NCBI RefSeq assembly: GCF_965118895.1
Contig: NZ_CBCPJJ010000014.1
Span: 62,001 to 126,000, forward strand
Length of the DNA: 64,000 nt
Origin: Rahnella inusitata_A
GTDB taxonomy: Bacteria > Pseudomonadota > Gammaproteobacteria > Enterobacterales > Enterobacteriaceae
Direction of reading: 5' to 3'
Part shown: positions 35,027 through 43,166 of the stretch, one piece after another
How positions within the stretch are numbered: the stretch's first letter is position 1
Layout: the number at the start of each line of letters is the position of its first letter
Notes under the pieces: model-generated
The model's input: only the letters and a program-made list of their open reading frames with translations
What the model was told of the DNA's origin: nothing
The model's database searches: none
Translations under genes and position numbers: made by a program

Positions 35027-35064
35027 GCAGCCGCCGCGTGATGGAAAGAAAGGCGTGCGGCTGC
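35027..35064 (+). other. Stem-loop after fdhE
   Basis: Eight-base arms GCAGCCGC (35027-35034) and GCGGCTGC (35057-35064) with a 22-nt loop in the gap before yibF, followed by TAGGTTTAATA. It may be a weak terminator for the fdo operon. Confidence 0.4.
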
Positions 35065-35103
35065 TAGGTTTAATAGAGGTTCCGGTGAAAAGTGGAGGGT
35101 CTG

Positions 35104-35745
35104 ATGAAGTTGATCGGCAGCTATACCAGCCCGTATGTGCGAAAAATTTCCGTGATGTTGCTGGAAAAGGGCATCCCGTTCGATTTTATCAATGACATCC
35201 CCCATGAGCCGGGCTGCAAAATCACCCAGTTCAATCCCCTTGGGAAAGTGCCCGCGCTGGTTACCGACGAGGGCGAAGTGTTTTACGATTCCCCGATCAT
35301 TGTTCAGTTCATCGAGCTATTGAACGTCGCCCCGACGTTGTTGCCGTGGCAGCCACTGGAAGCCCTGCGGGTGAAGCAAATCGAAGCGCTGGCCGATGGC
35401 GTGACCGACGCCGCCGTGGCGCTGGTACTGGAAGGCCGTCGCGATCCGGATAAACGTAACGAAGCCTGGGTTTTGCGTCAGCGTGAAAAGCTGCTGCGTG
35501 GGCTGGACGCGCTGGAAAAACTCGCCGGGAAACGCACGTTGCTCAATTCTCAAAGCCTTAACGTGGCCGATATTGCCGTCGCCTGTTCGCTGGGATACAT
35601 CAACTTTCGCCGTATCGCACCGGGCTGGTGTGTCGAGCGTCCGGAGCTGATTAAACTGGTCGAACGCCTGTTCCAGCGCGAGAGTTTTGCGCGCACTACA
35701 CCCCCCGGAGGCGGTACTGCCAGCTTTGCAGTGAAAAAGGTGTGA
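35104..35745 (+). CDS. yibF: Glutathione S-transferase family protein YibF
   Basis: A 213-residue GST-like protein beginning MKLIGSYTSPYVRKISVMLL. Thioredoxin-like N-terminal domain to about residue 80, with FNPLGKVPALVTDEG (the conserved cis-Pro) and DSPII; helical C-terminal domain with NVADIAVACSLGYINFRR. E. coli YibF (202 residues) sits next to selA-selB; here those genes are absent and aldB follows directly. Start at the ATG at 35104 after GGAGGG. Confidence 0.88.
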   Translation: MKLIGSYTSPYVRKISVMLLEKGIPFDFINDIPHEPGCKITQFNPLGKVPALVTDEGEVFYDSPIIVQFIELLNVAPTLLPWQPLEALRVKQIEALADGVTDAAVALVLEGRRDPDKRNEAWVLRQREKLLRGLDALEKLAGKRTLLNSQSLNVADIAVACSLGYINFRRIAPGWCVERPELIKLVERLFQRESFARTTPPGGGTASFAVKKV

Positions 35746-35799
35746 GGCCGCTCGAAGAGTTCTCTTTACATCCCACCGGATAAGCGTCCACGGCCTACG

Positions 35800-35836
35800 C
35801 TTTATGCAGCGCATTGCTAAAACCTGCTGCATAAAG
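35800..35836 (+). promoter_or_regulatory. Inverted repeat touching the aldB ribosome-binding site
   Basis: Perfect 11-base arms CTTTATGCAGC (35800-35810) and GCTGCATAAAG (35826-35836), 15-nt loop. The right arm includes the first four bases of the AAAGGAG Shine-Dalgarno of aldB. It could be an mRNA hairpin limiting translation or a dimeric regulator's site. Confidence 0.5.
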
Positions 35837-35846
35837 GAGTCCCATC

Positions 35847-37385
35847 ATGGCTTATGATAAAAATCCTCATGCCGTCAAACCGGAAGAATACGGTTTCCCG
35901 CTCAAACTCAAAAAACAATACGAAAACTTCATTGGCGGTGAATGGGTCGCGCCGGTGAAAAATGAGTATTACGACAATCTGACGCCGGTGACCGGCGAAG
36001 TGCTGTGCAAAGTGGCGAGTTCCAGCACCGACGATATCGAGCTGGCGCTGGTTGCCGCGCATAATGCCAAAGGGGAATGGGGCAAAATGCCGGTGCAGCA
36101 GCGGGCGAATTTACTGCTTAAAGTCGCCGATCGCATGGAACAAAACATCGAACTGCTGGCTAACGCCGAAACCTGGGATAACGGAAAACCGATCCGCGAA
36201 ACCAGCGGTGCGGACGTTCCGCTGGCTATCGATCATTTCCGCTATTTCGCGTCCTGCATCCGCGCACAGGAAGGGGGGATCAGCGAAATCGACAGCGAAA
36301 CTGTCGCTTACCATTTCCATGAACCTCTGGGCGTCGTGGCGCAAATCATCCCGTGGAACTTCCCGCTGCTGATGGCCTGCTGGAAAATGGCACCGGCGCT
36401 GGCTGCCGGTAACTGCATTGTTCTCAAACCGGCTAAACTCACGCCGCTTTCCGTACTGCTGCTGATGGAGCTGGTGCAGGACATTCTGCCGCCGGGCGTC
36501 ATCAACGTGGTCAACGGCGCGGGCGGCGAAATTGGCGAATATCTGGCCACCTCCAAACGTATTGCCAAAGTCGCGTTCACCGGTTCGACCGAAGTCGGCC
36601 AGCAAATTGCCGGTTACGCCGCGCAGAATCTGATCCCGGCCACGCTGGAGCTGGGGGGGAAATCGCCAAATATTTTCTTCGCTGATGTGATGGATAAAGA
36701 AGACGAGTTCTTCGACAAAGCGCTGGAAGGCTTCGCGCTGTTTGCCTTTAATCAGGGTGAAGTCTGTACCTGTCCGAGCCGCGCGCTGGTGCAGGAATCC
36801 ATCTATGAACGCTTCATGGAGCGTGCGATTAAGCGCGTCGAGGCCATCAAAACCGGCAACCCGCTGGATATGGAAACGCAGATGGGCGCGCAGGTCTCTG
36901 CCGGACAGATGAAAACCATTCTGGACTACATTGAAATCGGTAAAAAAGAGGGCGCGGAAGTGCTGACCGGCGGCGCGAAGAAAAAGCTGGAAGGCTCGCT
37001 CAACGAAGGTTATTACCTGCAACCGACCATCCTGCTGGGTAAAAACAACATGCGCGTCTTCCAGGAGGAAATCTTCGGACCGGTGCTGGCGGTGACGACA
37101 TTTAAAGATATGGATGAAGCGCTGCAAATTGCCAACGATACCGCCTACGGGTTGGGGGCGGGCGTCTGGAGCCGCGACGGCAACGTGGCGTATCACATGG
37201 GGCGAAACATTCAGGCGGGACGCGTCTGGACCAACTGCTACCACGCCTATCCGGCGCACGCCGCCTTCGGTGGCTACAAGCAGTCAGGCCTTGGCCGTGA
37301 AACGCATAAAATGATGTTGGATCACTATCAGCAAACGAAATGTTTACTCGTTTCCTATTCAAGCAAACCGATGGGGTTATTCTAA
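35847..37385 (+). CDS. aldB: Aldehyde dehydrogenase B
   Basis: A 512-residue NAD(P)-dependent aldehyde dehydrogenase, identical in length to E. coli AldB, which oxidises acetaldehyde and other aldehydes. Motifs visible: cofactor and active-site Asn IIPWNFPLLMACWKMAPAL, catalytic Glu block VTLELGGKSPN (here ATLELGGKSPN), catalytic Cys NQGEVCTCPSRALV. In E. coli it is a stationary-phase gene. It is followed by the REP-like element and is convergent with mdfA. Confidence 0.95.
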   Translation: MAYDKNPHAVKPEEYGFPLKLKKQYENFIGGEWVAPVKNEYYDNLTPVTGEVLCKVASSSTDDIELALVAAHNAKGEWGKMPVQQRANLLLKVADRMEQNIELLANAETWDNGKPIRETSGADVPLAIDHFRYFASCIRAQEGGISEIDSETVAYHFHEPLGVVAQIIPWNFPLLMACWKMAPALAAGNCIVLKPAKLTPLSVLLLMELVQDILPPGVINVVNGAGGEIGEYLATSKRIAKVAFTGSTEVGQQIAGYAAQNLIPATLELGGKSPNIFFADVMDKEDEFFDKALEGFALFAFNQGEVCTCPSRALVQESIYERFMERAIKRVEAIKTGNPLDMETQMGAQVSAGQMKTILDYIEIGKKEGAEVLTGGAKKKLEGSLNEGYYLQPTILLGKNNMRVFQEEIFGPVLAVTTFKDMDEALQIANDTAYGLGAGVWSRDGNVAYHMGRNIQAGRVWTNCYHAYPAHAAFGGYKQSGLGRETHKMMLDHYQQTKCLLVSYSSKPMGLF

Positions 37386-37404
37386 GCACCGGGCAGTCTG
37401 CTAA

Positions 37405-37496
37405 ACCCCCTCCCGGCCTCCCCCTTCGCAGGGGGAGGAGCAAAAACGCGATCTGCTCCCTCCCCTGCGAAGGGGAGGGGTGGGGTATTAATGGCG
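37405..37496. repeat. REP-like intergenic repeat, copy 3 (paired inverted units)
   Basis: Inverted unit at 37405-37443 (ends GCAGGGGGAGGAGCAA), then forward unit at 37453-37496 with the hairpin CCCTCCCCT-GCGA-AGGGGAGGG identical to copy 2, followed by TGGGGTATTAATGGC. It lies between the convergent genes aldB and mdfA. Confidence 0.8.
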
Positions 37497-37509
37497 ACTC
37501 AGAACGAAA

Positions 37510-38748
37510 TCAAATCACGCCATTCGGCGGCATTACTACCTGACGGCTGCGCAGGAAAAACACCACCAGCGCCAGCCACGAAAGGCCGCTTAACAGGTTG
37601 AACATATTGAACATTCCCGCACCGCCTTCAACGTAAGCCACTTTCGCAAGCTCTATCCCAAGTGTGAAAATCATCATGCTGATGACACCCATCGCCGCAG
37701 AAACCGTGCCTTTGCTCATGTCGCTGGAGAACAATGTCAGGCGGTACAGACCGGCGTTTGCCACACCGATCCCAAAAGCATACAGGCTCAGACCGGCGGT
37801 CATCCACAGATAGGCGTGAGAGGAGACCACTGTCGCGGCGGCGGCGATCAGCAGGCCGAACACCATCGGACCCGCGCCCAGTTTGATCAAATATTCCACC
37901 GTGCGTTTTCCGGTCAGACGCGCCAGCGTGACGTTACCGACGATCAGCGCACCGAAAATCGGCACCTGCAACAGGCCGTAATCGTAGGTCGAAAGCCCTT
38001 CACCACTGATCAAAATCACCGGCGATTGTGCGATCCACGTCAGCAGCGGCAGGCTGGCAAAGCCAATCGCCAGCGCGCCGCACACGAACTGACGGTTCTT
38101 CAGCACGTGTTTGTAATCGCGCAGCAGGCTTGGCATGGAGAACGGTTCGCCAAGGCGCGATGCGGTTTCTGGCATCGATTTCCACAGACCCCATAGCGCA
38201 ATGGCGGCGAGCGCGGCGAAAATCACGAACATTAGTTGCCACGGCGCGACGTGGATCAACGCAGCACCGGCCAGCGGGCCGAGCAGCGGGGCTATCAACG
38301 CCACGTTTGCCATCATCGCAGTGATTTTAATGCACACCGATTCCTCGAAGGATTCCTGTATCGCGGCGTAACCCACCGCGCCGATAAAGCACAGGCTGAT
38401 GCCTTGCAGAAAACGCATCACCATAAACTGTTCAATGTTCTGCACGAACAAAATCGCCAGGCAGGTGATGATAAAAAAGATGACGCCGGTAAGCATGACC
38501 GGACGACGTCCGCGGCGGTCAGACAGTGGCCCGAGCAGCCATTGCAGGAACATCCCGCCGGCAAGATACGCGGTCATCGAGGTAGGCACCCACTCTTCAC
38601 CGGCGTTGAAATTGGCCACGACAGCCAGCATGCCCGGTTGGATCATATCGTTGCCGATATAGGTCGCGAATTCGAACAGCACCAGACACAGAGGGAACAG
38701 AAGCGCCTGCCGCCCCAGAAGGGACGCAGTATTTGGAGAATTATGCAT
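37510..38748 (-). CDS. mdfA: Multidrug/H+ antiporter MdfA
   Basis: A 412-residue, 12-helix MFS drug exporter. The acidic membrane residues essential in E. coli MdfA fall at the same numbers, E26 (LVLFEFATYIGND) and D34, and the MFS motif A is GPLSDRRGRRPVM. The C-motif region GYAAIQESFEESVCIKITAMMANVALIAPLLGP is conserved in parts. E. coli MdfA exports chloramphenicol, cationic dyes and supports alkali tolerance. Start at 38748 by alignment; no strong ribosome-binding site precedes it, and the frame is open to 38874. Confidence 0.93.
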   Translation of the reverse strand: MHNSPNTASLLGRQALLFPLCLVLFEFATYIGNDMIQPGMLAVVANFNAGEEWVPTSMTAYLAGGMFLQWLLGPLSDRRGRRPVMLTGVIFFIITCLAILFVQNIEQFMVMRFLQGISLCFIGAVGYAAIQESFEESVCIKITAMMANVALIAPLLGPLAGAALIHVAPWQLMFVIFAALAAIALWGLWKSMPETASRLGEPFSMPSLLRDYKHVLKNRQFVCGALAIGFASLPLLTWIAQSPVILISGEGLSTYDYGLLQVPIFGALIVGNVTLARLTGKRTVEYLIKLGAGPMVFGLLIAAAATVVSSHAYLWMTAGLSLYAFGIGVANAGLYRLTLFSSDMSKGTVSAAMGVISMMIFTLGIELAKVAYVEGGAGMFNMFNLLSGLSWLALVVFFLRSRQVVMPPNGVI

Positions 38749-38770
38749 TTTTGTTATTTCACAGACTGAG

Positions 38771-38791
38771 GCTAATTGTTTGAAAATTAGC
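38771..38791. other. Inverted repeat in the mdfA leader
   Basis: GCTAATT (38771-38777) and AATTAGC (38785-38791) separated by 7 bases, 22 bp upstream of the mdfA start in the divergent mdfA/wecH gap. Role unknown. Confidence 0.4.
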
Positions 38792-38984
38792 GAAATAGTA
38801 GAGACTGTCCGGGCGGGTTTCGCAAGCGAGGCAGTAATGTTGGCTATTTTGCCCATTTTTTGAGCGCGGTGCAATCCTCGGATTCACCTTCAGCACAATC
38901 TGAGAATGGTACTTTTGCCTTGTTAGCCGTCTGAAAGCTGGATAGGCTGCAAACACCACATCAACGGGAAGGAATTTGCGGGTC

Positions 38985-39980
38985 ATGAGCGAAAAAATAA
39001 GCTGGATAGATAATCTGCGCGCGCTCGCCTGCATGATGGTAGTGATGGTCCACGCCAGCACCTCGCTGGTGGTAAATTTCGCGGCGGTACATACCGCGGA
39101 GTGGACGGTGGCAAACCTGCTTAATTCGGCGTCGCGTGTTTGCGTGCCGCTGTTCTTCATGATTTCCGGGGCGCTGTTTTTTGGCGAGAGAAGCGCACAA
39201 AAACGGCATTTTCTGCGCGTAACGCTCTGCCTGTTGTTCTACAGCGCTGTCTCGCTGCTCTACATTCTCACCATGACAAAAATCGGGTTTTGGCCGTCTC
39301 TGCGGCTGATAGTGGAAAAACCGGTGTTTTATCACCTTTGGTTTTTCTACGCCATCATCGTAATTTATCTGCTTTCCCCGCTGATTCACGTCAAAGCAGT
39401 CTCCGGAAAATATTTGCTGATTGCCGGTATCCTGCTCGGCGTACTGGCGAATCCGCAACTGCCGGCGCTGAACTGGCAGAAAATCCATCTTTTACCGCTG
39501 GATCTGTATATCGGCGGCGATACGTTTTATTACGTCCTCTACGCCCTGATGGGACGCGCCATCAGCCAGCTCGACACCCGAAAATCTGGCATCACGCTGG
39601 CCGCCGCCGCTATTTTCGTTCTCAGCACACTGGCCATCGCCGCAGGCACTTACCGGCAGATGCAGATCAACCAGAACTTCGCCGACACCTTTTACGTCTA
39701 CAGTGGCCCGCTGGTGTTTATCTCGGCGATGGCGCTATTTGTGACATTTAAAAATGCGCTATCAAACAGCATCCTGCCGGGATTTAGCTTGATCTCCCGG
39801 CATTCTCTGGCTATCTACGGCTTTCACGCATTGATCATTATTGCCCTGCGTAGCCGTCACCTCGATTTACCACAGTTTCCGCTGCTTAACGTCGCGTACC
39901 TGTTTATCTGCGGTTTGGGCGGTGGATTAGGGCTGGCGATGTTATTAGCGAAAATCGATCGGCGGAAGTGGGTGAGCTGA
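38985..39980 (+). CDS. wecH: O-acetyltransferase WecH
   Basis: A 331-residue, multi-helix membrane acyltransferase (acyltransferase 3 family), the same length as E. coli WecH (YiaH), which O-acetylates enterobacterial common antigen. Signatures are WIDNLRALACMMVVMVH with the conserved His, LNSASRVCVPLFFMISG and RHSLAIYGFHALII. Start at the ATG at 38985 (MSEKISWIDN) behind GGAAGGAA. It is divergent from mdfA and is followed by the AT-rich patch. Confidence 0.92.
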   Translation: MSEKISWIDNLRALACMMVVMVHASTSLVVNFAAVHTAEWTVANLLNSASRVCVPLFFMISGALFFGERSAQKRHFLRVTLCLLFYSAVSLLYILTMTKIGFWPSLRLIVEKPVFYHLWFFYAIIVIYLLSPLIHVKAVSGKYLLIAGILLGVLANPQLPALNWQKIHLLPLDLYIGGDTFYYVLYALMGRAISQLDTRKSGITLAAAAIFVLSTLAIAAGTYRQMQINQNFADTFYVYSGPLVFISAMALFVTFKNALSNSILPGFSLISRHSLAIYGFHALIIIALRSRHLDLPQFPLLNVAYLFICGLGGGLGLAMLLAKIDRRKWVS

Positions 39981-40145
39981 GGGTAAACTGAAATTAATTT
40001 ACCTCGTGAATCTATCTTAACTATATTATTGATTCGTGTTTAATTATTGATTGTTATATTTAAAGTTAAAAATGAGTTTCAGTAATAATCTATCTTAGAT
40101 ACTAAATTCGAAGTCATTTCGATTTGTATATTTCATTATATTTAC

Positions 40146-40735
40146 GTGAAAGACACAGTTACTATTTTGCCTCATTTATTTGAGCATATGACGATGAACC
40201 TATGGCCACCCTTTGAAATTAACGGTGTTCGCTACGTGCTGGACCACCTTAGGGCCACAACTCTGACTGCCGTGAGGCCTGCCAGTAGTCATTTCGCTTC
40301 CCGTAGTATCCGCGTATTTATTATTTTTAGTGATCATTGTTTTACGGCACATACGGCAGTGTCCGAAAATTGGGTTTATCCCTATAGTATCGGGCGTCAT
40401 AAACGTTATTTTTGCCATGAACGTTATTCTTGCTCAAAGCATTTACCTGAACTTGTTATTAAGCTTATTAATGACAATGCAATACTCGGCAGAACATTGC
40501 ATCAACACCATGAAACTTTTTCTATCTTGAAGAATATTTTATGGGCGTGGATTATCGTTTATTTTTTGAAATAACCCAAAGCCAGCATCCCTGCAGTGAA
40601 ATACGTTTAAAAGTGACTACTGCATATCCTTTGGAAAAATGGGCAGCGCCGGTGGGAACCACAGGCCGGTTTAGCTTTTGGCATATATTTGATGCAAGAC
40701 TCAATGGATTAAAACTGCCGACAAGGCGCAGATAG
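40146..40735 (+). pseudogene. Frameshifted orphan gene of unknown function in an AT-rich patch
   Basis: Two overlapping frames join into one protein of about 196 residues if one T is restored in the T-run at 40517-40521. Frame 1 runs from 40146 (likely true start MNLWPPFEINGVRYV at 40194) to 40574; frame 2 covers about 40520 to 40735 and contains YLEEYFMGVDYRLFFEIT and ends LKLPTRRR. The joined product has IRVFIIFSDHCF, RYFCHERYSCSKHLPELV and FFEITQSQ, but I recognise no family. Base composition is much lower in GC than the neighbours, and a strong terminator follows. It is either a decayed acquired gene or carries a sequencing error. Confidence 0.55.
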
Positions 40736-40736
40736 C

Positions 40737-40764
40737 AAAAAAGCGACTTAGCGTCGCTTTTTTG
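40737..40764 (+). terminator. Rho-independent terminator after the orphan gene
   Basis: Stem AAAAAAGCGAC / GTCGCTTTTTT with loop TTAGC; T-rich on the plus strand and A-rich on the other, so it could work in both directions. Confidence 0.88.
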
Positions 40765-40886
40765 TCATTTCCTGCACTATCAGGTGGAGGTCTTTAGAAA
40801 ACTTTCTTATCGCGGCACGGCCAGCGGCCTTTGAAGGCAGACACTGACGTACTGTTTAGCTCAGCTATTCAGTCCCACAAATCGTC

Positions 40887-40915
40887 AGCGGGTAAAATTT
40901 TACTCACTACCCGCT
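40887..40915. other. Inverted repeat downstream of the GlxA-type regulator
   Basis: Arms AGCGGGTA (40887-40894) and TACCCGCT (40908-40915), 13-nt loop. On the minus strand it lies 22 bp past the regulator's stop codon. No T tract follows in that direction. Confidence 0.4.
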
Positions 40916-40937
40916 TAATTTGCAACCGGTCTTCCAC

Positions 40938-41852
40938 TCATTCCCACCGTTCCTGCGCCCGCCTGAATTGCCTTGCAGATGAAAATCCGGCGGCCAGCGC
41001 GGCTTTTTCAATGCCTGCGCCTTGCTGAATGCGCTGCTGGGTGATGGCGATACGCAGCTGCTCATGGTAATCACGCACGCTGATGCCCAGATGCTGACGG
41101 AACAGGCGCGTCAGGTGGCGGCTGCTGATATGGGACCGGGCGGCGACGTCTTCCACCTGCCACGGCGATTCAGGTTCGGCGGCCATCAGGTTTTGTGCGC
41201 GGTGAACGGCGGGGTGCAGGTGATTGCGGTAGCGCAGCCACGGGGAGAGTTGCGGATCATCACCGGCGCGGCGGAAATAAACCACCATTTCGCGGGCGAC
41301 GTCCAGCGCGGCCTGTGGCCCTGAATGCGTGGCGATGAGATGTAACGCCAGATCGATACCGGCGCTGATGCCGGCACTGGTCAGTACGAAGCGGTCTTCA
41401 ACAAATATCCGGTTATCTTTTACCTGCGCGGCAGGCACCTGCTGACGTAAACGGTCGATCACGTCGTGATGCGTCGTACACTGATAACCGTCCAGCAGCC
41501 CGGCTTTTCCGGCCAGCAGGCTGCCCGAGCAGATGCATACCAGCGTGACATGGCCTTGTTCGATAGCACTTTTTTGCTGACGCAGCCAGTTACAGGTGGT
41601 CTGCGCGACCGGTGAGGAAAAATTTTCCACCGTTTCGGTCACGCCTGGCATGATCAAAATACTGCCCTGCGGCAGGGTGTCGGGGAGTGGCTGCAAATGG
41701 GACACCGTCAACCCGGTGGACATCGTCACTTCCGCCTGCGGACCGATGTAATGCAGCTGAAATTGTCCGGCCAGCCGCAGCGCTTCTGCCGGGCCAGTCA
41801 GATCTAACGACATCACGCCCGGTAGCGTCACAAAGTAGACATTTCGCTGCAT
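40938..41852 (-). CDS. GlxA-family transcriptional regulator (DJ-1/PfpI + AraC HTH)
   Basis: A 304-residue two-domain regulator: N-terminal DJ-1/PfpI (class I amidotransferase-like) domain at residues 1-180 with the nucleophile-elbow Cys in LVCICSGSLLAGKAGLL, and a C-terminal AraC-type double helix-turn-helix at about 205-304 (SHISSRHLTRLFRQHLG, AALAAGFSSARQFRRA). It is 36 bp downstream of a cysteine hydrolase gene in the same direction. Such regulators often control amine or amide catabolism; the target here is probably the adjacent hydrolase. Confidence 0.88.
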   Translation of the reverse strand: MQRNVYFVTLPGVMSLDLTGPAEALRLAGQFQLHYIGPQAEVTMSTGLTVSHLQPLPDTLPQGSILIMPGVTETVENFSSPVAQTTCNWLRQQKSAIEQGHVTLVCICSGSLLAGKAGLLDGYQCTTHHDVIDRLRQQVPAAQVKDNRIFVEDRFVLTSAGISAGIDLALHLIATHSGPQAALDVAREMVVYFRRAGDDPQLSPWLRYRNHLHPAVHRAQNLMAAEPESPWQVEDVAARSHISSRHLTRLFRQHLGISVRDYHEQLRIAITQQRIQQGAGIEKAALAAGFSSARQFRRAQERWE

Positions 41853-41888
41853 ATCGTTTCATTTACCCGTTCGCACAAAAGCGTATCT

Positions 41889-42443
41889 TCACACAGCCCG
41901 GTCGAGTTCCGCCAGCGCGCCGTCCACGTTAGTGATAGTGGCAAAGCGGTCGGCCAGCACCAGCTCGGTATGACGTTTGATTGAATCGGCGGAGAACACC
42001 TCCCCGCTGGCGTGCGTCATCGGGAACGTCATCGTCGCTTCGGTCACGAACGTCACCTTATAGCCGATATCCGACGCCACGCGCGTCGTGGTCTCGCAGC
42101 ACTGTTCGGTGCGCATTCCGGCGATAATCAGATGTGTAATGCCTTTCTCGCGCAGCCAGGCGTCCAGCCCGGACTCCAGCAACGCGTTGTGGACATTTTT
42201 GTGAACGGTTTTTTGCGGCGTATGGCTGAGGAATGTCATTGGCGTGACCAGCCCGGACGCCAGTGAGAATACGCCTTCCGCGTTAACGTGGAACACATCC
42301 ACGACCGGAACATTTCGCGTCTGGCAGCCGTCGATCAGGCGGGTCAGGGCGTGCTGAAATGCCGGAAGATCGTCTTTCTGCCAGAACTCTTTATGTTCAA
42401 ACGAACGTTGAACGTCGATATTTAACAGGGCGCTTTTTGTCAT
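41889..42443 (-). CDS. Isochorismatase-family cysteine hydrolase
   Basis: A 184-residue hydrolase of the isochorismatase-like superfamily. Catalytic Asp in LLNIDVQRSF (D10), a Lys region around VHKNVHNALL, and the nucleophile in GMRTEQCCETTTRVA. Such enzymes hydrolyse amides (nicotinamide, ureidoacrylate, biuret) or isochorismate; the substrate cannot be told. Start at the ATG at 42443 after GGAG. It is upstream of and co-directional with the GlxA-type regulator. Confidence 0.82.
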   Translation of the reverse strand: MTKSALLNIDVQRSFEHKEFWQKDDLPAFQHALTRLIDGCQTRNVPVVDVFHVNAEGVFSLASGLVTPMTFLSHTPQKTVHKNVHNALLESGLDAWLREKGITHLIIAGMRTEQCCETTTRVASDIGYKVTFVTEATMTFPMTHASGEVFSADSIKRHTELVLADRFATITNVDGALAELDRAV

Positions 42444-42562
42444 TTTCGGACTCCATCTGGTGAGCATGAAACCAGTGTGCGCCTGAAAAAGATGCGGGGG
42501 AATGCCAAAAACGGACACGATGCTGACCACAGCGGACGACCTGCGCCGTCCGCTGAAAACAA

Positions 42563-43162
42563 TCAGATTTTCTGGTTAGCGCGCCAGTGGTGATAATCGA
42601 TGTGGTCGGCCTGGAAATCTGTAGCTTCGGCGTTGCCGGTCAGGCGGTAGGCCAGCTGGAAGGCGAAATCGAATGCCAGTCCTAATCCTTTGCCGCTCAG
42701 CAGATTGCCGTCTTCGACGAAGGACTGATTCACGTAAACGCCGTCTTTGACATCTTTGTATAAATCGCCGGAGCACACATAGCGGCGGCCTTTCAACAGG
42801 CCGTTGCCGCCGAGCACGCGCGCAGCGGCGGAACACAGCGGACAAATCAGTTTACCGGCCTCGTCGTGGCGACGGACAAACTCCACCACCTCTCCGCTGG
42901 CCGCCAGCGCCACGGAACCTTCCGGGCCACCGGGCATCACCACCGCGTCAAACAGGCGATCGCCCTGCGCGCTCAGCAATTCATTGGCCTGCATCTGAAT
43001 GCCGTGATAACTGCGCAGCGTCTGACTTTTCTGGCACGCCAGCGTGGTGACCTGAATCTCCAGCCGTTCGAGAATATCGAGCACAATTACCGCTTCACCT
43101 TCTTCAAATCCGTCTGCCAGCAGGAGTGCGACCTGCTTTTTTGCGTTGTCCGTTACCATCAT
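42563..43162 (-). CDS. DJ-1/PfpI family protein
   Basis: A 199-residue DJ-1/PfpI-superfamily protein: the N-terminal ALLLADGFEEGEAVIVLDIL contains the conserved active-site Glu, and the nucleophilic Cys lies in ICPLCSAARVLG (as PLCSAA). The family includes YajL-type chaperone/deglycase proteins and glyoxalases; the C-terminal part ending HHWRANQKI is not characteristic. The Shine-Dalgarno lies inside an 11-bp hairpin, suggesting translational control. It follows idnD by 94 bp in the same direction. Start could be the ATG at 43162 or 43159. Confidence 0.8.
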   Translation of the reverse strand: MMVTDNAKKQVALLLADGFEEGEAVIVLDILERLEIQVTTLACQKSQTLRSYHGIQMQANELLSAQGDRLFDAVVMPGGPEGSVALAASGEVVEFVRRHDEAGKLICPLCSAAARVLGGNGLLKGRRYVCSGDLYKDVKDGVYVNQSFVEDGNLLSGKGLGLAFDFAFQLAYRLTGNAEATDFQADHIDYHHWRANQKI

Positions 43163-43166
43163 GCAA

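Noticed and set aside
36111..37259. Long open frame of 382 codons opposite aldB
   Set aside because: It is antisense to a full-length, well-conserved aldB and has no ribosome-binding site or family similarity; high GC in third positions creates such frames.
13630..37496. CRISPR-like or rho-independent terminator reading of the GC-rich repeats
   Set aside because: The copies are dispersed, not regularly spaced, are palindromic, and lack T tracts; no cas genes are present.
40330..40530. Hydrophobic 66-residue frame inside the AT-rich patch, suggestive of a small toxin
   Set aside because: It is a third frame of the same stretch as the frameshifted orphan gene and lacks a ribosome-binding site; no antitoxin-like partner is present.
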